Origin: Silvanigrellaceae bacterium
Lineage (GTDB): Bacteria; Bdellovibrionota; Oligoflexia; Silvanigrellales; Silvanigrellaceae
Length of the DNA stretch: 6,617 nt
Direction: 5' to 3'
NCBI GenBank assembly: GCA_947475135.1
Contig: CANJMU010000037.1
Coordinates: forward strand, 1 to 6,617
Position numbers and translations under genes: made by a program. Position 1 is the stretch's first letter, and each line of letters opens with the position of its first letter. Positions 5,330 to 6,617 of the stretch are shown here, one piece after another. A model generated the notes under the pieces. That model was not told the origin of the DNA. It searched no databases and saw only the letters and a program-made list of their open reading frames with translations.

Positions 5330-6253
5330 GTGAAAAAAAAATTATTCGTTTTTACGGTAGGTGTCGTTTCTTTTTTTTCATGCACAAAAGATAAAAATTA
5401 TGCAGTTATTCCGAATCTTCCAAAAGAAGGAAAACATACGAATAAGCATGAAATTAAAAATAATACAAATCATGGGACTTCTCCGCAAACTCAAAATTTA
5501 CAAACACAAACTCCAGCCTCCGCTACTTTAAATATAGACTCAACAACAAATATATTTTTAAATCGCGTGACAGCAACAGTGAATAGCTCGAATATTTCAC
5601 AATTAAGTTTTCATGAAAGTGGATATATTAAGTCCGTCAATGTAAAGAATGGACAATTTGTTACAAAAGGATCAGAAATTGCAGAATTAGAAAACGATAT
5701 TTTAACTCAACAGCTTATTCTTGCTAAAAATACATTAGAACAAGCGACTGTTAACTTAGCTTTATCAAAAATGACATTGAATAGAACAATCGAGCTGAAT
5801 AAAAAACAAGCAACAACACAGTCTGCTGTAGAAAAAGCGGATAGTGATTATTCAAGCGTAAAGATTTCTGTCAAAACAGCGCAAGCAAATTTAGAAATTG
5901 CAAAAATTAATATGAGAGATAGTAAGTTATATGCTCCTTTTGATGGGTATGTTTTGAATTTAAATACATGGATAGGAAATTATGTTTCTTTATCTACATC
6001 AATTGTTACCTTAGTTTCTTTGAATGATTTGCAGATACAAATTCCTGTGCCACAAACCATTCCAAACAATTTTAAAATTGGGCAAGAATTTAATTTTTTA
6101 TCAACATCCAATGAAAATTCTGGCGTCCTGACTTTGTCTGGAATTGTTCCTTTTGTGGATCCGAATACAAAAACATATTTTTTATATGCCAATCCTAAAC
6201 AAGTCAAAATTCCTTTGATGTCTGGTGAACTCATCTTTGTACAACTGAATTAA
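5330..6253 (+). CDS. RND efflux periplasmic adaptor (membrane fusion) lipoprotein
   Basis: This HlyD/AcrA-type adaptor links the inner-membrane RND pump to the outer-membrane channel. The start is GTG, preceded by AGGAG (5320-5324) overlapping the stop of the tolC-like gene, with a 5-nt spacer. No in-frame ATG occurs near it, and only this start gives the signal sequence: KKK (2-4), a hydrophobic core and lipobox FFSC with Cys18, predicting a lipid anchor. Residues 19-75 are a low-complexity linker rich in Asn, Thr, Gln and Lys. The two half-lipoyl motifs follow at about 96-122 (SGYIKSVNVKNGQFVTKG) and 198-230 (SKLYAPFDGYVLNLNTW), flanking a short alpha-hairpin (about 123-197). A beta-barrel domain closes the protein (about 231-307). 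At 307 residues it is shorter than AcrA-like adaptors (about 370-400), and the membrane-proximal domain looks reduced. Codons 2-4 form a run of nine A (5333-5341). It ends in two consecutive TAA codons. Confidence 0.92.
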   Translation: MKKKLFVFTVGVVSFFSCTKDKNYAVIPNLPKEGKHTNKHEIKNNTNHGTSPQTQNLQTQTPASATLNIDSTTNIFLNRVTATVNSSNISQLSFHESGYIKSVNVKNGQFVTKGSEIAELENDILTQQLILAKNTLEQATVNLALSKMTLNRTIELNKKQATTQSAVEKADSDYSSVKISVKTAQANLEIAKINMRDSKLYAPFDGYVLNLNTWIGNYVSLSTSIVTLVSLNDLQIQIPVPQTIPNNFKIGQEFNFLSTSNENSGVLTLSGIVPFVDPNTKTYFLYANPKQVKIPLMSGELIFVQLN

Positions 6254-6278
6254 TAAATGATTAATTAGGGAAATATCT

Positions 6279-6617
6279 ATGTTTTTTTCAAATGTTTCCA
6301 TTCGTCGTCCTGTATTTACATGCATGATGAATTTACTGATCATTATATTTGGCTTGATTGGTTATAGTAAAATAGGTGTGGATGAAAATCCAAAGGTGGA
6401 TTTGCCATATGTCAGTATACGTGTGCAAGTTCCCGGAGCACCTCCATCTTTTATTGAAGAAAATGTGTTGAATCCCATTGAAAAACAAATGAAAACAATT
6501 GAAGGAATCTCAAATATTTTTTCAACAATCAATAGCGATGGTTCTGTCGTCATTAGTTTAGAATTTGTCTTAGATCATGATGTCACTAAGGCTACAAATG
6601 ATGTTCGAAATACTTTA
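6279..6617 (+). CDS. RND-family efflux permease, N-terminal part (runs off right edge)
   Basis: The first 113 residues of an AcrB-like inner-membrane pump driven by the proton gradient are visible; full members have about 1,000-1,050 residues. The start is typical: FSNVSIRRPVF (3-13), the first membrane helix (about 14-31), then the beginning of the periplasmic porter domain with VDENPKVDLPYVSIRVQVPG (34-53), PIEKQMKTIEGI (66-77) and ATNDVRNTL (105-113). The pattern of PxVxLPxVSV, PGA and NDVR places it with the hydrophobe/amphiphile exporters (HAE type) more than with heavy-metal pumps, but the diagnostic transmembrane residues lie outside the window. The ATG follows AGGGA (6267-6271) with a 7-nt spacer, 25 bp after the adaptor gene, so channel, adaptor and pump form one operon. 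Confidence 0.93.
   Translation, partial: MFFSNVSIRRPVFTCMMNLLIIIFGLIGYSKIGVDENPKVDLPYVSIRVQVPGAPPSFIEENVLNPIEKQMKTIEGISNIFSTINSDGSVVISLEFVLDHDVTKATNDVRNTL

Noticed and set aside
5980..6234. Minus-strand frame opposite the adaptor gene
   Set aside because: Opposite strand of a clearly conserved adaptor; no ribosome site. The minus-strand frame at 6362-6553 is likewise antisense to the RND permease.

Overview
The window is strongly A+T-rich, densely coding DNA from a diderm (Gram-negative) bacterium. A lipid-anchored periplasmic adaptor, a TolC-type outer-membrane channel, an RND pump and a separate small beta-barrel protein all imply two membranes. The A+T bias, the fused acyl-CoA mutase IcmF and the loosely conserved envelope genes would suit an A+T-rich member of the Bdellovibrionota/Oligoflexia or a similar deep proteobacterial lineage. 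That placement is only an impression; nothing in the sequence proves it.

Layout. (1) 1-607, minus strand: the first 202 codons of icmF, cut by the left edge just inside the GTPase P-loop. (2) 608-637: a 30-bp divergent gap holding two Shine-Dalgarno sites back to back. (3) 638-2415, plus strand: a divergent murF (peptidoglycan precursor ligase), then an unrecognised 95-residue gene 17 bp downstream. (4) 2432-2506: tRNA-Arg(CCG) with encoded CCA. (5) 2559-4008: a PAP2-family phosphatase gene overlapping by 20 bp a gene for a small secreted beta-barrel protein. (6) 4050 to the right edge: a tripartite efflux operon in the order outer-membrane channel, lipoprotein adaptor, RND permease, the last cut at codon 113.

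From murF rightward everything is on the plus strand with short gaps, so one long transcript or a few overlapping ones are possible. The theme right of icmF is the cell envelope: wall precursor synthesis, lipid-phosphate hydrolysis, an outer-membrane protein and efflux. IcmF is unrelated central metabolism (B12-dependent isobutyryl-CoA/butyryl-CoA isomerisation) and merely shares the divergent start region.

I do not see a clear new biological system. The best second-look items are the MurF, which appears to lack the family's carbamylated lysine and part of its Asn-rich motif; the orphan gene behind it; the overlapping phosphatase/beta-barrel pair; and the compact icmF/murF divergent region. 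No insertion sequence, CRISPR array, convincing terminator or attachment site was seen, and no gene-free stretch exceeds 60 bases.
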